Assembly: GCA_005778225.1 (NCBI GenBank)
Contig: SXPC01000159.1
Coordinates: 1 to 44,325, forward strand
Reading direction: 5' to 3'
From: Planctomyces sp.
Lineage (GTDB): Bacteria > Planctomycetota > Planctomycetia > Planctomycetales > Planctomycetaceae
DNA: 44,325 nucleotides
Position numbers and translations under genes: made by a program
Shown here: positions 8,145 to 18,220 of the stretch, one piece after another
Numbering within the stretch: the stretch's first letter is position 1
Layout: each line of letters begins with the position of its first letter
Notes under the pieces: generated by a model
The model's database searches: none
Seen by the model: only the letters and a program-made list of their open reading frames with translations
What the model was told of the DNA's origin: nothing

Positions 8145-9902
8145 ATGATGTTCTGGCTTATGGCCTTTTCGGCGACCGTGCTGATTGTGGCTTATCGTGT
8201 TTATGGCAACCTGCTGGCGCGACTGCTTCGTCTGGATAAAGACGTTGTCACGCCGGCTCATACGCTACGTGATGACATCGATTACGCACCGCTGAGTCCC
8301 GGTCCTCTTCTGAATCAGCACTTCTCTGCGATCGCAGCAGCTGGGCCGATCGTCGGGCCGATTCTGGCGGGGGCGGCATTCGGGTGGCTGCCGGCGATGA
8401 TCTGGATCCTGGTGGGATCGATCTTCATTGGCGGCGTGCATGACTTTACGGCACTGGTCGCCTCGGTCCGTCACCAGGGCAAGTCGATTGCGGAAGTGGT
8501 CCGCGAGCATATCAGTCCGCGCGCGTTTCTGTTGTTTCTGATCTTCATCTGGCTGGCGCTGGTGTACATCATTGTCGCCTTTACCGACATCACGGCGTCT
8601 TCATTTACCGGGATGCAGGTTCTCGAAAATGGGCAGTCGGTCAGTGGAGCAGGGATCGCGTCGGCGTCGCTGATGTATCTGGTGCTGCCGGTGATGATGG
8701 GGCTTGTCATTCGGTACACGGGGATGTCGAGCACGCTGGCGAGTTGCATCTTCCTTCCGCTGGTCGGTGTGGCGATTTATGCAGGGCAGGTCTTTCCGTT
8801 TGACGTGACGGCGATCATTCATTCGTTCTGGCCTAGCCTGACGACTACTCAAGCGGAAGGTTACGCTCACGTCAGCTGGGACGTCGCGTTGTTGTTGTAC
8901 TGCGCGGTGGCGTCGGTTGTGCCGCTGTGGTTGTTGCTACAGCCTCGAGGGGAACTGGGGGGGTACTTCCTGTTTCTTGCACTGGGAGCAGGTGCACTGG
9001 GGCTGGTCATGGGAGGCAAGCCGATTGAGTTGCCGATGTTCTCCGGCTGGACCAGTCTCAAGGGGGACGCGATGGTCCCGATGCTTTTCATCACGATTGC
9101 CTGCGGGGCCTGCTCGGGGTTTCACTCGCTGATTGCCTCCGGGACAACTTCGAAGCAGCTGCGTGTCGAAACGGATGCCAAGCCGATTGGCTATGGGAGT
9201 ATGCTTCTGGAAGCCATGGTCGCGATGGTCTCTTTGTGTTGTGTGATGTCACTGGCTGGGGATCATGCTCTCGTGAAGAACCCGCAGCCGAACTTTATTT
9301 ATGCACTGGGAATTGGCGGGTTTCTGGAGAAGGTCGGGCTGCCGGCTGCGGTCGGTGTTTCGTTTGCGCTGATGGCGTTTTCGACCTTCGTTTACGACAC
9401 GCTCGATGTCTGCACGCGTCTCGGGCGATTCATTATTCAGGAACTGACGGGACTCAAAGGAGTCGCTGGTCGCTGGCTGGGGACGATCATCACGACAGGC
9501 GTGCCGATGTACTTTGTCTTCCAGACATCCGTCGATGCGGCGGGGAAACCGGTGCCCATCTGGCGGACCTTCTGGGAGCTGTTTGGTGCCAGTAATCAGT
9601 TGCTCGCGGCGATGACGTTGTTGGGGGTCACGGTCTGGCTGTGGCGGACACGTCGAGCCATGTGGGTCTGGGCGGTGACAGGGATCCCGATGGCGCTGAT
9701 GACGGTGATGAGTGTCTGGGCGCTGGTCAACATCATTCGGAAACACTTTGCGGGTGGAGTGACGGCCAATCCTGTTCCGTGGATCGCAAGCTGTCTGGTC
9801 GGGCTGGCGATACTGATGATCATTGAAGGCGTGGTGATCATCGTCCGTGGAAACTCGCAGGATCAACCGAAATCACCGGTACCAATCCCCGAGGCTGCGT
9901 AA
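8145..9902 (+). CDS. cstA: carbon starvation protein CstA family (peptide/pyruvate transporter)
   Basis: 585-aa polytopic protein; YRVYGNLLARLLRLD, DIDYAPLSPGPLLNQHFSAIAAAGPIVGPILAGAAFGWLPAMIWILVGSIFIGGVHDF, ACGACSGFHSLIASGTTSKQL. Confidence 0.93.
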   Translation: MMFWLMAFSATVLIVAYRVYGNLLARLLRLDKDVVTPAHTLRDDIDYAPLSPGPLLNQHFSAIAAAGPIVGPILAGAAFGWLPAMIWILVGSIFIGGVHDFTALVASVRHQGKSIAEVVREHISPRAFLLFLIFIWLALVYIIVAFTDITASSFTGMQVLENGQSVSGAGIASASLMYLVLPVMMGLVIRYTGMSSTLASCIFLPLVGVAIYAGQVFPFDVTAIIHSFWPSLTTTQAEGYAHVSWDVALLLYCAVASVVPLWLLLQPRGELGGYFLFLALGAGALGLVMGGKPIELPMFSGWTSLKGDAMVPMLFITIACGACSGFHSLIASGTTSKQLRVETDAKPIGYGSMLLEAMVAMVSLCCVMSLAGDHALVKNPQPNFIYALGIGGFLEKVGLPAAVGVSFALMAFSTFVYDTLDVCTRLGRFIIQELTGLKGVAGRWLGTIITTGVPMYFVFQTSVDAAGKPVPIWRTFWELFGASNQLLAAMTLLGVTVWLWRTRRAMWVWAVTGIPMALMTVMSVWALVNIIRKHFAGGVTANPVPWIASCLVGLAILMIIEGVVIIVRGNSQDQPKSPVPIPEAA

Positions 9903-10227
9903 TTTTCGCATCCCGATGTGGATCTCAGTTCACATAAAGCCAGATAATCCGCCGACGCATCAATTTGCACTGATTTGGATTTGGCAAACCCCGCAAACTT
10001 GCGTGTTTTTGAAAAATCGTTATCGATTTTCAGAGACTTCGCTGGTACGCTTGCAGCTTAATGGATTGCCTTGCGCAACGGCTTTTGCCGTCATTCTTGC
10101 GCGCTCATGCCAAATTATTTGGCGTTTCTGTCTGATGAAACGCATTCGCCACGCCGACACGATTTCGTCGGCCACGGACACACATCCACCTCCTAATTGA
10201 ACGTCTGCCAAGACAGTGAGTTGAGAC

Positions 10228-10791
10228 ATGATCACAGCCAACGGCGCTCTGACCGTCAATCGAATGATGCCCTCGGTTGACCTGCCTGATTACACCTTTA
10301 CCCCAGGATCGGGCACGCCACACCCGATCCGTGACCCGCAAGGCCACAGCTACGGCCAGAAACGCGTCAGCCCCAAGCCTCTCAACGATGAAACCTGGAA
10401 CGACAACCGCGCGTTCCTGATGGGCATCGACTACTTCAACATGGGCTACTATTGGGAAGCTCAAGATGAGTGGGAACGCCTCATCAAAGCCTCTGGCACA
10501 GACAGCATGATCGGCCGCTTCCTCAAGGGGCTGGTCAAGATGGCAGCGGCCGGCGTCAAAGTCCGCGAAGGCAGTATCCACGGCGTTCGACGTCATGCCG
10601 CCTCTGCGGGTGAAGTCTTTGCAGACGTCGCTGCCGAAGTCGATCGCGATTACTACTGCGGCCTGGAATTCACCTCGCTGCAGTTCGCCGCAGACCGCGC
10701 GGCTCAACTGGCTTACAAGCATGACCTTGAGCAAGGCGCCCCGGTCCGCGTCTTTCCGTTCGTCTTCCAACCGGTTCTGCAACGTTCGTAA
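10228..10791 (+). CDS. DUF309 domain-containing protein
   Basis: [28 protein letters not shown]...[19 protein letters not shown]. Confidence 0.8.
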   Translation: MITANGALTVNRMMPSVDLPDYTFTPGSGTPHPIRDPQGHSYGQKRVSPKPLNDETWNDNRAFLMGIDYFNMGYYWEAQDEWERLIKASGTDSMIGRFLKGLVKMAAAGVKVREGSIHGVRRHAASAGEVFADVAAEVDRDYYCGLEFTSLQFAADRAAQLAYKHDLEQGAPVRVFPFVFQPVLQRS

Positions 10792-10824
10792 GCAATTCTT
10801 CGCATAGAACTTCCGTCAATTTAC

Positions 10825-10870
10825 GCCTCATCAGGATAGGATCAAACGTCCTTCTCGATGAGGCTTTTTC
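10825..10870 (+). terminator. rho-independent terminator after DUF309 gene
   Basis: GCCTCATC ... GATGAGGC TTTTTCTTT. Confidence 0.65.
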
Positions 10871-10939
10871 TTTGACGAACAAGAAATTTTCCCTGGGCTG
10901 TAAGGTTCTTTTCCACTCAGCGACCTCCTTCATCGTTCC

Positions 10940-12406
10940 GTGATCATGTCCCCTTTGTCATTTCTTTGGAGTTCGCTGATGCTCCGGTCGTCTGTTGCCG
11001 CGTGCGCGGTTCTATTCGTTTCTGCTATGGCTCATGCTGATGAGCCAGCCTGGCCTTCCTTTCGAGGGCTCAACTGCATGGGGATTTCGAGTTCCTCGAA
11101 GCCTCCTGTTGAGTTTGGAAAAGACTCGAACGTTGTCTGGAAAATCGCTGTCCCGAGTGGATTCAGCAGTCCGATCGTCTGGGGGCAGCGTCTCTTTCTG
11201 ACCGCGTTTGATAACGGCTCGCTCGAAACACTTTGTTATTCCACTACCGATGGCAAACTGCTCTGGAAACAGAAAGCACCGACGGATCAGATCGAGGCTT
11301 ATCATGTGACCCTTGGTAGCCCGGCGGCTTCCTCCGTCGCGACGGATGGAGTTCACGTTGTCAGCTACTTCGGAAGCTATGGACTGACCTGCTTCGATCT
11401 CGACGGGAACATTCTCTGGAAGAAACCGATGCCCAAAGCCGAAACCCACGGCGACTTCGGCAGCGGGACTTCGCCCGTGATCGTTGACGGGAAGGTCATC
11501 CTCGTACGAGATATCATCAACGAACCAGCGATGTATGCCTTCGATCTTGAAAAAGGTGATGAACTCTGGCGTGTCGATCGAAGTGATTTTCTTTCGGGCT
11601 ATACGAGTCCGATTGTCTGGAAAAACAGTCATCGCAAAGAGATCGTGGTTGCTGGCTCGTATTGTCTCAAGGGTTACGATCCTGCGAATGGCAAAGAACT
11701 CTGGAAGGTGAACGGGCTCCCTTCGGTCGTCTGCACGGTCCCTGTCGTTGAAGGGGATGTCCTCTGCTTTGCAGGCTGGGCACCTCCCGCTCAGGGGGAA
11801 GGGGCACTGCCGGGCTTCGAGCAGCTCCTCGGCATGATGGATAAGAACAAAGATGGTCATTACACCAAAGACGAATCGGTCGGCACGCCTTTCGAAACAT
11901 TCTTCGGCGGGCAGGATCTGAATAAGGACGGCGAGATCGTTGTCGCCGAGTGGGACGTGCTGACAGCGATGATTGCGAAGGGCGTCAATCGGGTCTTTGC
12001 ACTCAAAGCAGGTGGCTCTGGCGATATCAGCCAGTCACACGTTCTCTGGTCACAAGAGAAATCAGTGACTTTGCCCTATGTTCCCAGCCCGATCATTTAT
12101 GAGGGCGAGCTGTTTCTGATCAAAGATGGTGGACAGGTCTCTGTCTTGAATCCTGAGACAGGCGCAGGGATCGTGCAGCGAAAGCGACTGGGAGATGCCA
12201 GCCAGTACTTCGCGTCACCCGTGGCAGCTGATGGCCACCTCTATGTGACGTCGCTGAATGGAAAAATCTCCGTTCTGACCCTCAAGCCGACGCTGGAGGA
12301 GATTCAGACGATCGATCTTGGCGAGATGACGCCCGCGACTCCCGCCCTGGCTGGAGATCGCATCTATGTTCGGACCGCGACGACATTGTATGCGTTTGGC
12401 AAGTAA
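10940..12406 (+). CDS. secreted PQQ-binding-like beta-propeller protein with EF-hand pair
   Basis: PSFRGLNCMGIS...VVWKIAVPSGFSSPIVWG...; PQQ-like propeller blades; EF-hand loops DKNKDGHYTKDE and DLNKDGEIVVAE. Confidence 0.85.
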   Translation: MIMSPLSFLWSSLMLRSSVAACAVLFVSAMAHADEPAWPSFRGLNCMGISSSSKPPVEFGKDSNVVWKIAVPSGFSSPIVWGQRLFLTAFDNGSLETLCYSTTDGKLLWKQKAPTDQIEAYHVTLGSPAASSVATDGVHVVSYFGSYGLTCFDLDGNILWKKPMPKAETHGDFGSGTSPVIVDGKVILVRDIINEPAMYAFDLEKGDELWRVDRSDFLSGYTSPIVWKNSHRKEIVVAGSYCLKGYDPANGKELWKVNGLPSVVCTVPVVEGDVLCFAGWAPPAQGEGALPGFEQLLGMMDKNKDGHYTKDESVGTPFETFFGGQDLNKDGEIVVAEWDVLTAMIAKGVNRVFALKAGGSGDISQSHVLWSQEKSVTLPYVPSPIIYEGELFLIKDGGQVSVLNPETGAGIVQRKRLGDASQYFASPVAADGHLYVTSLNGKISVLTLKPTLEEIQTIDLGEMTPATPALAGDRIYVRTATTLYAFGK

Positions 12407-12439
12407 GCCTGCACAATGGCGTGGCTTGATGTAAATGAG

Positions 12440-12471
12440 AAAAGGAGTGAGTGTTCCTCACTCCTTTTTTT
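12440..12471 (+). terminator. rho-independent terminator
   Basis: AAAGGAGTGAG-TGTTC-CTCACTCC-TTTTTTT. Confidence 0.85.
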
Positions 12472-12499
12472 GTGATGAGAGCAGTTGAAGCTTCGCAGA

Positions 12500-12551
12500 G
12501 ATCCCTCATCCGTCAGCGAAGCGCTGCCACCTTCTCCCCGAGGGAGAAGGA
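12500..12551. repeat. two-hairpin intergenic element (CCCTCATCC...CCTTCTCCC-CGA-GGGAGAAGG)
   Basis: CAGCG-AAG-CGCTG followed by perfect 9-bp hairpin CCTTCTCCC-CGA-GGGAGAAGG (12530-12550). Confidence 0.55.
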
Positions 12552-12574
12552 ACAAGTCACTGTCGCTCATCGCT

Positions 12575-13711
12575 TTATTCGGGACGAAACCGTGAGCAGC
12601 CGACGCCGTTGAGGTCGAGGGTTTCGCCGGTGTCTGTGAGGCTGCCGTCTTTGTCGCTGATGGTTTTGACGACGATCGGTCCGCCGTTCTGATTGGCGAC
12701 GAGCATGAACTTGCGGGTCGGGTCGAACTGGAAGTGACGGCAGTGATCGCCGCCGGTTGGTTCGCGTTCCACGAAGGTGAGTTCGCCAGTTTCCGAGTCG
12801 ACACTGTAAACAGCGATCGAGTTGTGCCCACGGTTGGTGGCGTAGACGAACTTGCCGTTGGGGTGGACGCGGACTTCGGCAGCGGTGTTCTGCTTCTTGT
12901 AGTCCGCAGGGAGCATGGGGACGGTCTTACCGACTTCGATATTGCCATCGCGGAGATGATAAGTCGTCAGTGTGCTGGCCAGTTCGTTGAGGCCGTAGCA
13001 GACAATGTGTGACTTGAGTTTGAGGAAGTCGATGTGACGAGGGCCGTCACCTGGCTTGGTGCTGACGTATGGCGTCTTGCCAGGGGTGATCGATTTGGCT
13101 TTGCGGTCGAGGTGATAGATCATGATCTTGTCCGTGCCAAGGTCATTGACGATGAGGGTGTCGGTTCCTGGGATTTCACGGAACTGGTGAGCGTGAGCTT
13201 TTTCCTGACGCTTTGGGTCAGCTTTGCTAGCGCCTTCGTATTGCTCGAAGAAGATCTGCTTTTCAAGTGAGCCATCGTCAGCGATGGAGTAGGCGATCGC
13301 GCTCCCGCCAGAGTAGTTGGCGACGAGGGCAAACTTGCCGTCTGCCGTCGTCTCGATGTAGCAGGGGCCGGCGCCGCCGGTCGTGAGTTCGTTGAGGAGT
13401 TCGAGGGTGCCGTCGTCCTGGATACGGTAAGCACATGCGGAACTGCCCTTCTCGATTTTGATATTCGACGTGCCGCAGGTGTAGATGTATTTTCCATCCG
13501 GCGAAAACGCGATCGAGGCAGAGGCTTGAGTTTTTCTTGCGAGTTCAAGTTTGCCGAACTTGCCCGTCTCGGGATCAAATTCGGCTCGATAGATGCCCGA
13601 GTCTTCTGGACCTTTTCCGGTCACGAAATACAACATGTTCGATTCACCCGCAGACAACGGGGCGTTGCATAACACTGCGAAGGCGACAGTCAGGATGAGG
13701 CGCACGATCAT
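12575..13711 (-). CDS. secreted lactonase family protein (6-phosphogluconolactonase-type beta-propeller)
   Basis: Signal MIVRLILTVAFAVLCNAPLSA; ...GDGPRHIDF..., HPNGKFVYATNRGHNSIAVYSVD, GGDHCRHFQFDPTRKFMLVANQNGGPIVV. Start moved to 13711. Confidence 0.85.
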   Translation of the reverse strand: MIVRLILTVAFAVLCNAPLSAGESNMLYFVTGKGPEDSGIYRAEFDPETGKFGKLELARKTQASASIAFSPDGKYIYTCGTSNIKIEKGSSACAYRIQDDGTLELLNELTTGGAGPCYIETTADGKFALVANYSGGSAIAYSIADDGSLEKQIFFEQYEGASKADPKRQEKAHAHQFREIPGTDTLIVNDLGTDKIMIYHLDRKAKSITPGKTPYVSTKPGDGPRHIDFLKLKSHIVCYGLNELASTLTTYHLRDGNIEVGKTVPMLPADYKKQNTAAEVRVHPNGKFVYATNRGHNSIAVYSVDSETGELTFVEREPTGGDHCRHFQFDPTRKFMLVANQNGGPIVVKTISDKDGSLTDTGETLDLNGVGCSRFRPE

Positions 13712-13755
13712 GAACTGCTCCGGTTGAGGATTCAAAGGGGAGGAGAACGAGAAGG

Positions 13756-13906
13756 AGACTGGAACGCAGAGGGAACGGAGGTGAGCAGAGATCGCAGAGA
13801 AGAGATCTAGATTCAACGCCACGTCGCGAAGTCGCAAAGGGGATCAATGTACTTGGCTTTGAACTCTGCGCCCTCTGCTCGACTCTGATTCCTCTGCGTT
13901 CCAGTC
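13756..13906. repeat. inverted-repeat intergenic element, family 5, copy 2
   Basis: AGACTGGAACGCAGAG ... CTCTGCGTTCCAGTCT (16-bp perfect termini), interior GCAGAGATCGCAGAGAAGAG shared with copy 1. Confidence 0.8.
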
Positions 13907-13965
13907 TTATTCATAAAGTCACAGCAGTTCAGTGTAGCGGCAACCAGATTCATATCACAGGCAAT

Positions 13966-14928
13966 TTATGTGTTTGCGAGCTTGTCGCCGGGGGAGATTG
14001 TGGTCCCGAGCAGAAAATCTGCCGCAGTCATCCCCCTTTTGCCGGCTGGTTGCAGGGTGATGATCTTCGCCAGTCCGTCGCCGGTGCGGACGAGGAGTTC
14101 GCGTTCGGATGTCGAGAGCAGATCGCCGGGGGACAGATGCTCGAAGGGAAGATCGCGGTGATAGGGTTGCAGCTTCGTGATGATGACCCGCTGAGGCGGT
14201 TTGCCAGCGAGATGCAGAAACGTAAACGGATTCGGCCACGGCTGCATGGCTCGGAGATGCCAGCCGAGTTCTTCGGTCGATTTGCTCCAGTCGATGAGCC
14301 CTTCTTCCTTCTCAATACGGGGCGAGAAAGTGACCTGCGAAGGATCCTGCGGGACCGAGATCGCGATCCCCTGATCGAGCTGGTTGACGACATCGAGCGT
14401 GATGCCGACGGAGAATTCTGCCAGACGGTCATGCAGCTGGCCGTAGGTTTCGTCGCTTTGAATGGGGGTCGTCGCGATGCCAAAGACAGGCCCGGCATCG
14501 AGTTCGCGGACAATCTGAAAAATGCTCACGCCGCTTTCTTTTTCGCCTTTCCAGATGGCGTACTGAATGGGAGCCGCCCCACGGTACTTGGGAAGGATCG
14601 AGCCATGGACGTTGATCGCCCCCAGGCGAGGAATCGCGAGCAGTTTGTTTGTCAGGATCTGCCCATACGCAGCGACGACATAAAGATCTGCGTTAAGAGC
14701 CCTGAGGGCATCGAGCGATTCTTCTGTCCGCACCTTCTCTGGCTGCAAAACGGGAATGCCGCGTTCAATAGCGAATTCCTTAAGCGGATTGACATGCTGA
14801 TGATGCCCGCGTCCGACGCGATCTGGTTGCGTCACGAGTCCGACGACTTCATGCTCCGACTCGACCAGCGCCTTGAACACCGGCAACGCGAACGCCCCTG
14901 TTCCCATCATCAGAATTCGCAGTGGCAA
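13966..14928 (-). CDS. fmt: methionyl-tRNA formyltransferase
   Basis: MRILMMGTGAFALPVF..., NVHGSILPKYRGAAPIQYAIWKGEKESGVSIFQI. Confidence 0.93.
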   Translation of the reverse strand: MPLRILMMGTGAFALPVFKALVESEHEVVGLVTQPDRVGRGHHQHVNPLKEFAIERGIPVLQPEKVRTEESLDALRALNADLYVVAAYGQILTNKLLAIPRLGAINVHGSILPKYRGAAPIQYAIWKGEKESGVSIFQIVRELDAGPVFGIATTPIQSDETYGQLHDRLAEFSVGITLDVVNQLDQGIAISVPQDPSQVTFSPRIEKEEGLIDWSKSTEELGWHLRAMQPWPNPFTFLHLAGKPPQRVIITKLQPYHRDLPFEHLSPGDLLSTSERELLVRTGDGLAKIITLQPAGKRGMTAADFLLGTTISPGDKLANT

Positions 14929-15035
14929 GGTGAAGGCCTTTCATGTCGAGAGAAGAGTTCATCGTCCGTCGTTGCCAGTTCCTACTCACTTAGAGTAATG
15001 ACTCAAACGAACGAAGGAAGCCAACCGACTAGTTT

Positions 15036-16199
15036 TCAAGAGTCCCGAGGAGATCGTTCGCCTAAAGCATGAGAGAGGATTTTCAATGCGTCTGTGATGT
15101 CATCACTGGTCGTCATGCGGGACAGAGAGAAGCGAAGGGAGTTGTTGGCGAGGTGTTCGGGGATGTGCATCGCGAGGAGGACGGGGGAAGGTTCGCTGGA
15201 GCCGCTCGCGCAGGCGGAGCCTTGGGAGCAGGCCAGCCCTAACAGGTCGAGGGTGACCAGAAGGGCTTCGCCGTCGTTGACGGGGAAGGCAATGTTGGAG
15301 GTGTTGGGGAGGCGGGGAGACTGCTCGCCGTGGATGATGATGTTGGGATGAGCTTCTTTGAGTTCGTCTTCGAAGCGGTCTCTCAGCGTGCGGATGTGTG
15401 TCGTGTTGGTGTCGATGTTGTCGGTTGCGAGTTGGAGGGCCGTCGCCATGCCGGCGGCGAGGGTGACGAGTTCGGTCCCCGGGCGGATGCCTTGTTCCTG
15501 AAAGCCGCCGAAGAGGGTGGGTGAGAAGGGGGTGCCTTCTTTGAGGAGCAGGCCGCCGATGCCTCGGGGGCCGTGAAATTTATGGGCGGCGAAGCTGAGA
15601 GCGCTGACGCCGAGGGTGGTGAAGTCGACAGGGAGTTTGCCGACGGCCTGGACGGCGTCGAGGTGAAGCGGGACGTTGTGTTGCTGGCAGAGATTGGAAA
15701 GTGAGGAGAGATTCTGAATGACGCCGGTTTCGTTGTTGGCCCAGAGGGTGGTGACGAAGGAGAGGTCGTTCCAAGGGAGTTGCGTGAGGGAGTCTTCGAC
15801 GATCAGGCCGTTGTCGTCGAGCGGGATGAGGTGGCGTGTCCAGCCTTGTCGGACGAGGATGTCTGAGGGGCGCGATGCAGCGGGGTGGTCGCCTTCGGTG
15901 ATGGCGAAGTGTCTCTTTTCGGGGCGTGCGTGGGCGAGACCGAAGAGGGCCAGGTTGATGGCTTCGGTGCCGCCGCTGGTGAAGGTCAGGGATTTCGGGT
16001 GAGCGTTCAAGCAACCTGCGATCGAGTCGCGGGCGTCTTCATAGACCTGACGGGCTTTGCGACCGAGTTGGTGTCGGCTGCCGGGGTTGGCCCAGGCGGT
16101 CTGGGAGACGCGCGTCATGACGTCCCAGACGAGCGGGTCGAGCGGGGTGGTGGAGTTGTTGTCGAGGTAGATCATGGGAGAAGCGGGAAAGGTCGCCAC
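15036..16199 (-). CDS. cysteine desulfurase family aminotransferase (NifS/IscS-like)
   Basis: MIYLDNNSTTPLDP, FTSGGTEAINLAL, HLDAVQAVGKLPVDF, SFAAHKFHGPRGIGGL, GSACASGSSEPS. Start may be 16175. Confidence 0.93.
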   Translation of the reverse strand: MATFPASPMIYLDNNSTTPLDPLVWDVMTRVSQTAWANPGSRHQLGRKARQVYEDARDSIAGCLNAHPKSLTFTSGGTEAINLALFGLAHARPEKRHFAITEGDHPAASRPSDILVRQGWTRHLIPLDDNGLIVEDSLTQLPWNDLSFVTTLWANNETGVIQNLSSLSNLCQQHNVPLHLDAVQAVGKLPVDFTTLGVSALSFAAHKFHGPRGIGGLLLKEGTPFSPTLFGGFQEQGIRPGTELVTLAAGMATALQLATDNIDTNTTHIRTLRDRFEDELKEAHPNIIIHGEQSPRLPNTSNIAFPVNDGEALLVTLDLLGLACSQGSACASGSSEPSPVLLAMHIPEHLANNSLRFSLSRMTTSDDITDALKILSHALGERSPRDS

Positions 16200-16319
16200 G
16201 GAGACATGAAGTGGAAAAGAAGAGTATAGCGGGAATGAGAAGCAGAAGAAGGTTTACCACAGATGCACGGAGGGCACGGAGTGGAAGGCAAGAAGGTTGG
16301 AGAGAAAGATGGTTCAATA

Positions 16320-16356
16320 GAAAAGGACACAGACTGTTGGGTCTGTGTCCTTTTTC
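16320..16356 (-). terminator. bidirectional-looking rho-independent terminator downstream of sialate esterase
   Basis: AAAAGGACACAGAC-TGTTG-GGTCTGTGTCCTTTTT. Confidence 0.8.
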
Positions 16357-16370
16357 TTGCGCTGCGTCAT

Positions 16371-16393
16371 GTCGGCTGCGGCAGCCGACCTAC
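16371..16393 (-). repeat. REP family 4, single REP
   Basis: Minus strand reads GTAG-GTCGGCTGC-C-GCAGCCGAC: GTAG head plus perfect 9-bp palindrome. Confidence 0.65.
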
Positions 16394-16407
16394 GGGGAGT
16401 TCAGAAA

Positions 16408-17958
16408 TTATGGTCCGAGGCTTTTGGCGGTGATGCCTTCCCAGTCGTCGGTGCGGAAGGGGGTCATCGGGAGGTTGACGGCGGAGTAGACATTGCAGAT
16501 CGGGTTGTCTGCCCAGGCGTAACGGACGGCTTTGGGGGCCTTCACGTCGGGACTGGAGACGACGATCGTGTCTTTGCCGGTGATGACGGCCTCAGCTTTG
16601 TAGAACTTCTTGTCTTCACCCGCGATGGTGAAGCCGAGGACTTCCTTGAAGTCCATGGCTTTGAGGCCTTTTCCGCCGCCATCGTGATTGAAGACGAGCG
16701 TGACTTTGCCGTCTTCGCCGATGGTGTGTGACTTCAGTGTCGGAGACGAAGCCACGACGTTGAGGCCGTAGTCTTTGGCGAGGGCGTGTCGCAGCAGGCG
16801 AGAGGCGACGTCTTCTTTATTGGGTGGGTGGATGTCGCTGCCAGTGCCGAGATCAATGATGACGGCCTCACCTGTCTTGGGGAGTTTGGCAGTCATCGTT
16901 TGAGCTTCGCGGACTTCGGCCCAGGCGGAGTCAGAAGGCTGATCTTTGACGCCCATGTAATCGGCGAGCTGGACCCAGTAGAAGGAGATGTCCTGGTCTT
17001 TCCAGTCGTTACGCCATTCGCTGATCATCATCGGGAAAAGGTCACGGTACTGGTAGGCGCGGCCGGCGTTCGACTCGCCCTGGTACCAGATAACGCCACG
17101 GATCGGGTAGCCGATGACCGGCGAGAGGCAGCCGTTATACAGGTTGGCTGGACGATGGTTGCCTTGAAGGCCTCGACCAACGATGTTGCTCAGTTGTTGC
17201 TTTTCTTCTTTCGTGAGTTCTTTCTTGGCTTCGAGTTCGGCCTTCTGTGCTTCGTACTGGGTGACGCGGTCTTTCCAGCCCTTGACGATGCCTTCGGTCG
17301 ATGGAGCAGAGAGAAGAGTCTTCTCTGTCGTCCAGGCTTCAGCGGCAGAACCGCCCCAGGCGTTGTTGATCAGGCCAACGGGGACGTCGATGGTTTCGAA
17401 CAGCTTCTTGCCGAAGAAGTAACCGACGGCTGAGAAGCCGGGGATTGTTTGTGGGCTGGCGGATTTCCATGAGCCTTCGAAGGTGTACTTCGGCTCCTGG
17501 GCGGCTTTGTTGGGAACGGTGATCAGGCGGATGTGTGGATTGTCCGCCGCGAGCGTCGCGAGGTCCCCGTCAACGGAACTATTGATGGACCACTGCATGT
17601 TGGACTGACCCGAGCAAAGCCAGACTTCGCCGACGAGAATGTCTTTGAGAGTCTTGGTTTCGCTGCCTGCGGTGATCTTGATTTCGATGGGCTCGAAGGA
17701 AGCAGAGAGTTTATCGCCGGTGATGCTCCATTTGCCGCTGTCGTCGGCTTTGGCAGTGTAGGTCTTGCCCTTGAGTTCGACTTTGACGTCCTGACCAGCG
17801 TCGGCCCAGCCCCAGAGATGGACGGGCTTATCACGTTGGATAACCATGCTGTCGCCGATGATGGCGGGGAGTTTGATCTCGGCTTTGAGAGTACTGGCAG
17901 ACATCAGCATCACGCTCACGGCACAGAGCAGCTGGGTCCATCGGGGAGACTGTTTCAT
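16408..17958 (-). CDS. sialate O-acetylesterase
   Basis: IKLPAIIGDSMVIQRDKPVHLWGWADAGQDVKVELKGKT..., GEVWLCSGQSNMQWSI, RGVIWYQGESNAGRAYQYRDLFP. Start moved to MKQSPRW (17958). Confidence 0.93.
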   Translation of the reverse strand: MKQSPRWTQLLCAVSVMLMSASTLKAEIKLPAIIGDSMVIQRDKPVHLWGWADAGQDVKVELKGKTYTAKADDSGKWSITGDKLSASFEPIEIKITAGSETKTLKDILVGEVWLCSGQSNMQWSINSSVDGDLATLAADNPHIRLITVPNKAAQEPKYTFEGSWKSASPQTIPGFSAVGYFFGKKLFETIDVPVGLINNAWGGSAAEAWTTEKTLLSAPSTEGIVKGWKDRVTQYEAQKAELEAKKELTKEEKQQLSNIVGRGLQGNHRPANLYNGCLSPVIGYPIRGVIWYQGESNAGRAYQYRDLFPMMISEWRNDWKDQDISFYWVQLADYMGVKDQPSDSAWAEVREAQTMTAKLPKTGEAVIIDLGTGSDIHPPNKEDVASRLLRHALAKDYGLNVVASSPTLKSHTIGEDGKVTLVFNHDGGGKGLKAMDFKEVLGFTIAGEDKKFYKAEAVITGKDTIVVSSPDVKAPKAVRYAWADNPICNVYSAVNLPMTPFRTDDWEGITAKSLGP

Positions 17959-18220
17959 ACAATCGGCTCCTGGGTGGGATTTTTGGTGCTCGCGGTTGGG
18001 TCGGGTTAGAAGGTGACTCTGTGTGCCCGCGAGGCAGGATGTTTCTTTCGATGACGCGAATGGCATCAATTGCTGTTTATTTGAGACATTTTGTTCGTGT
18101 GTCGCTAGTCATTTGAGGGCGCGGTTGGCGATTTTCGCAGGATTTCATTATCGTGACGATGGCTCGGCGTTTGTTTGCTCTCTTTAATCCTGCCACGGTT
18201 CCCACGAAGAAGCCGCTGAT

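Noticed and set aside
7546-8148. 200-aa plus-strand ORF
   Set aside because: Runs through the structured RNA, a strong terminator and an inverted-repeat element; no recognisable domain.
14050-15072. 340-aa plus-strand ORF antisense to fmt
   Set aside because: Fmt on the minus strand has clear conserved motifs; the antisense frame has none.
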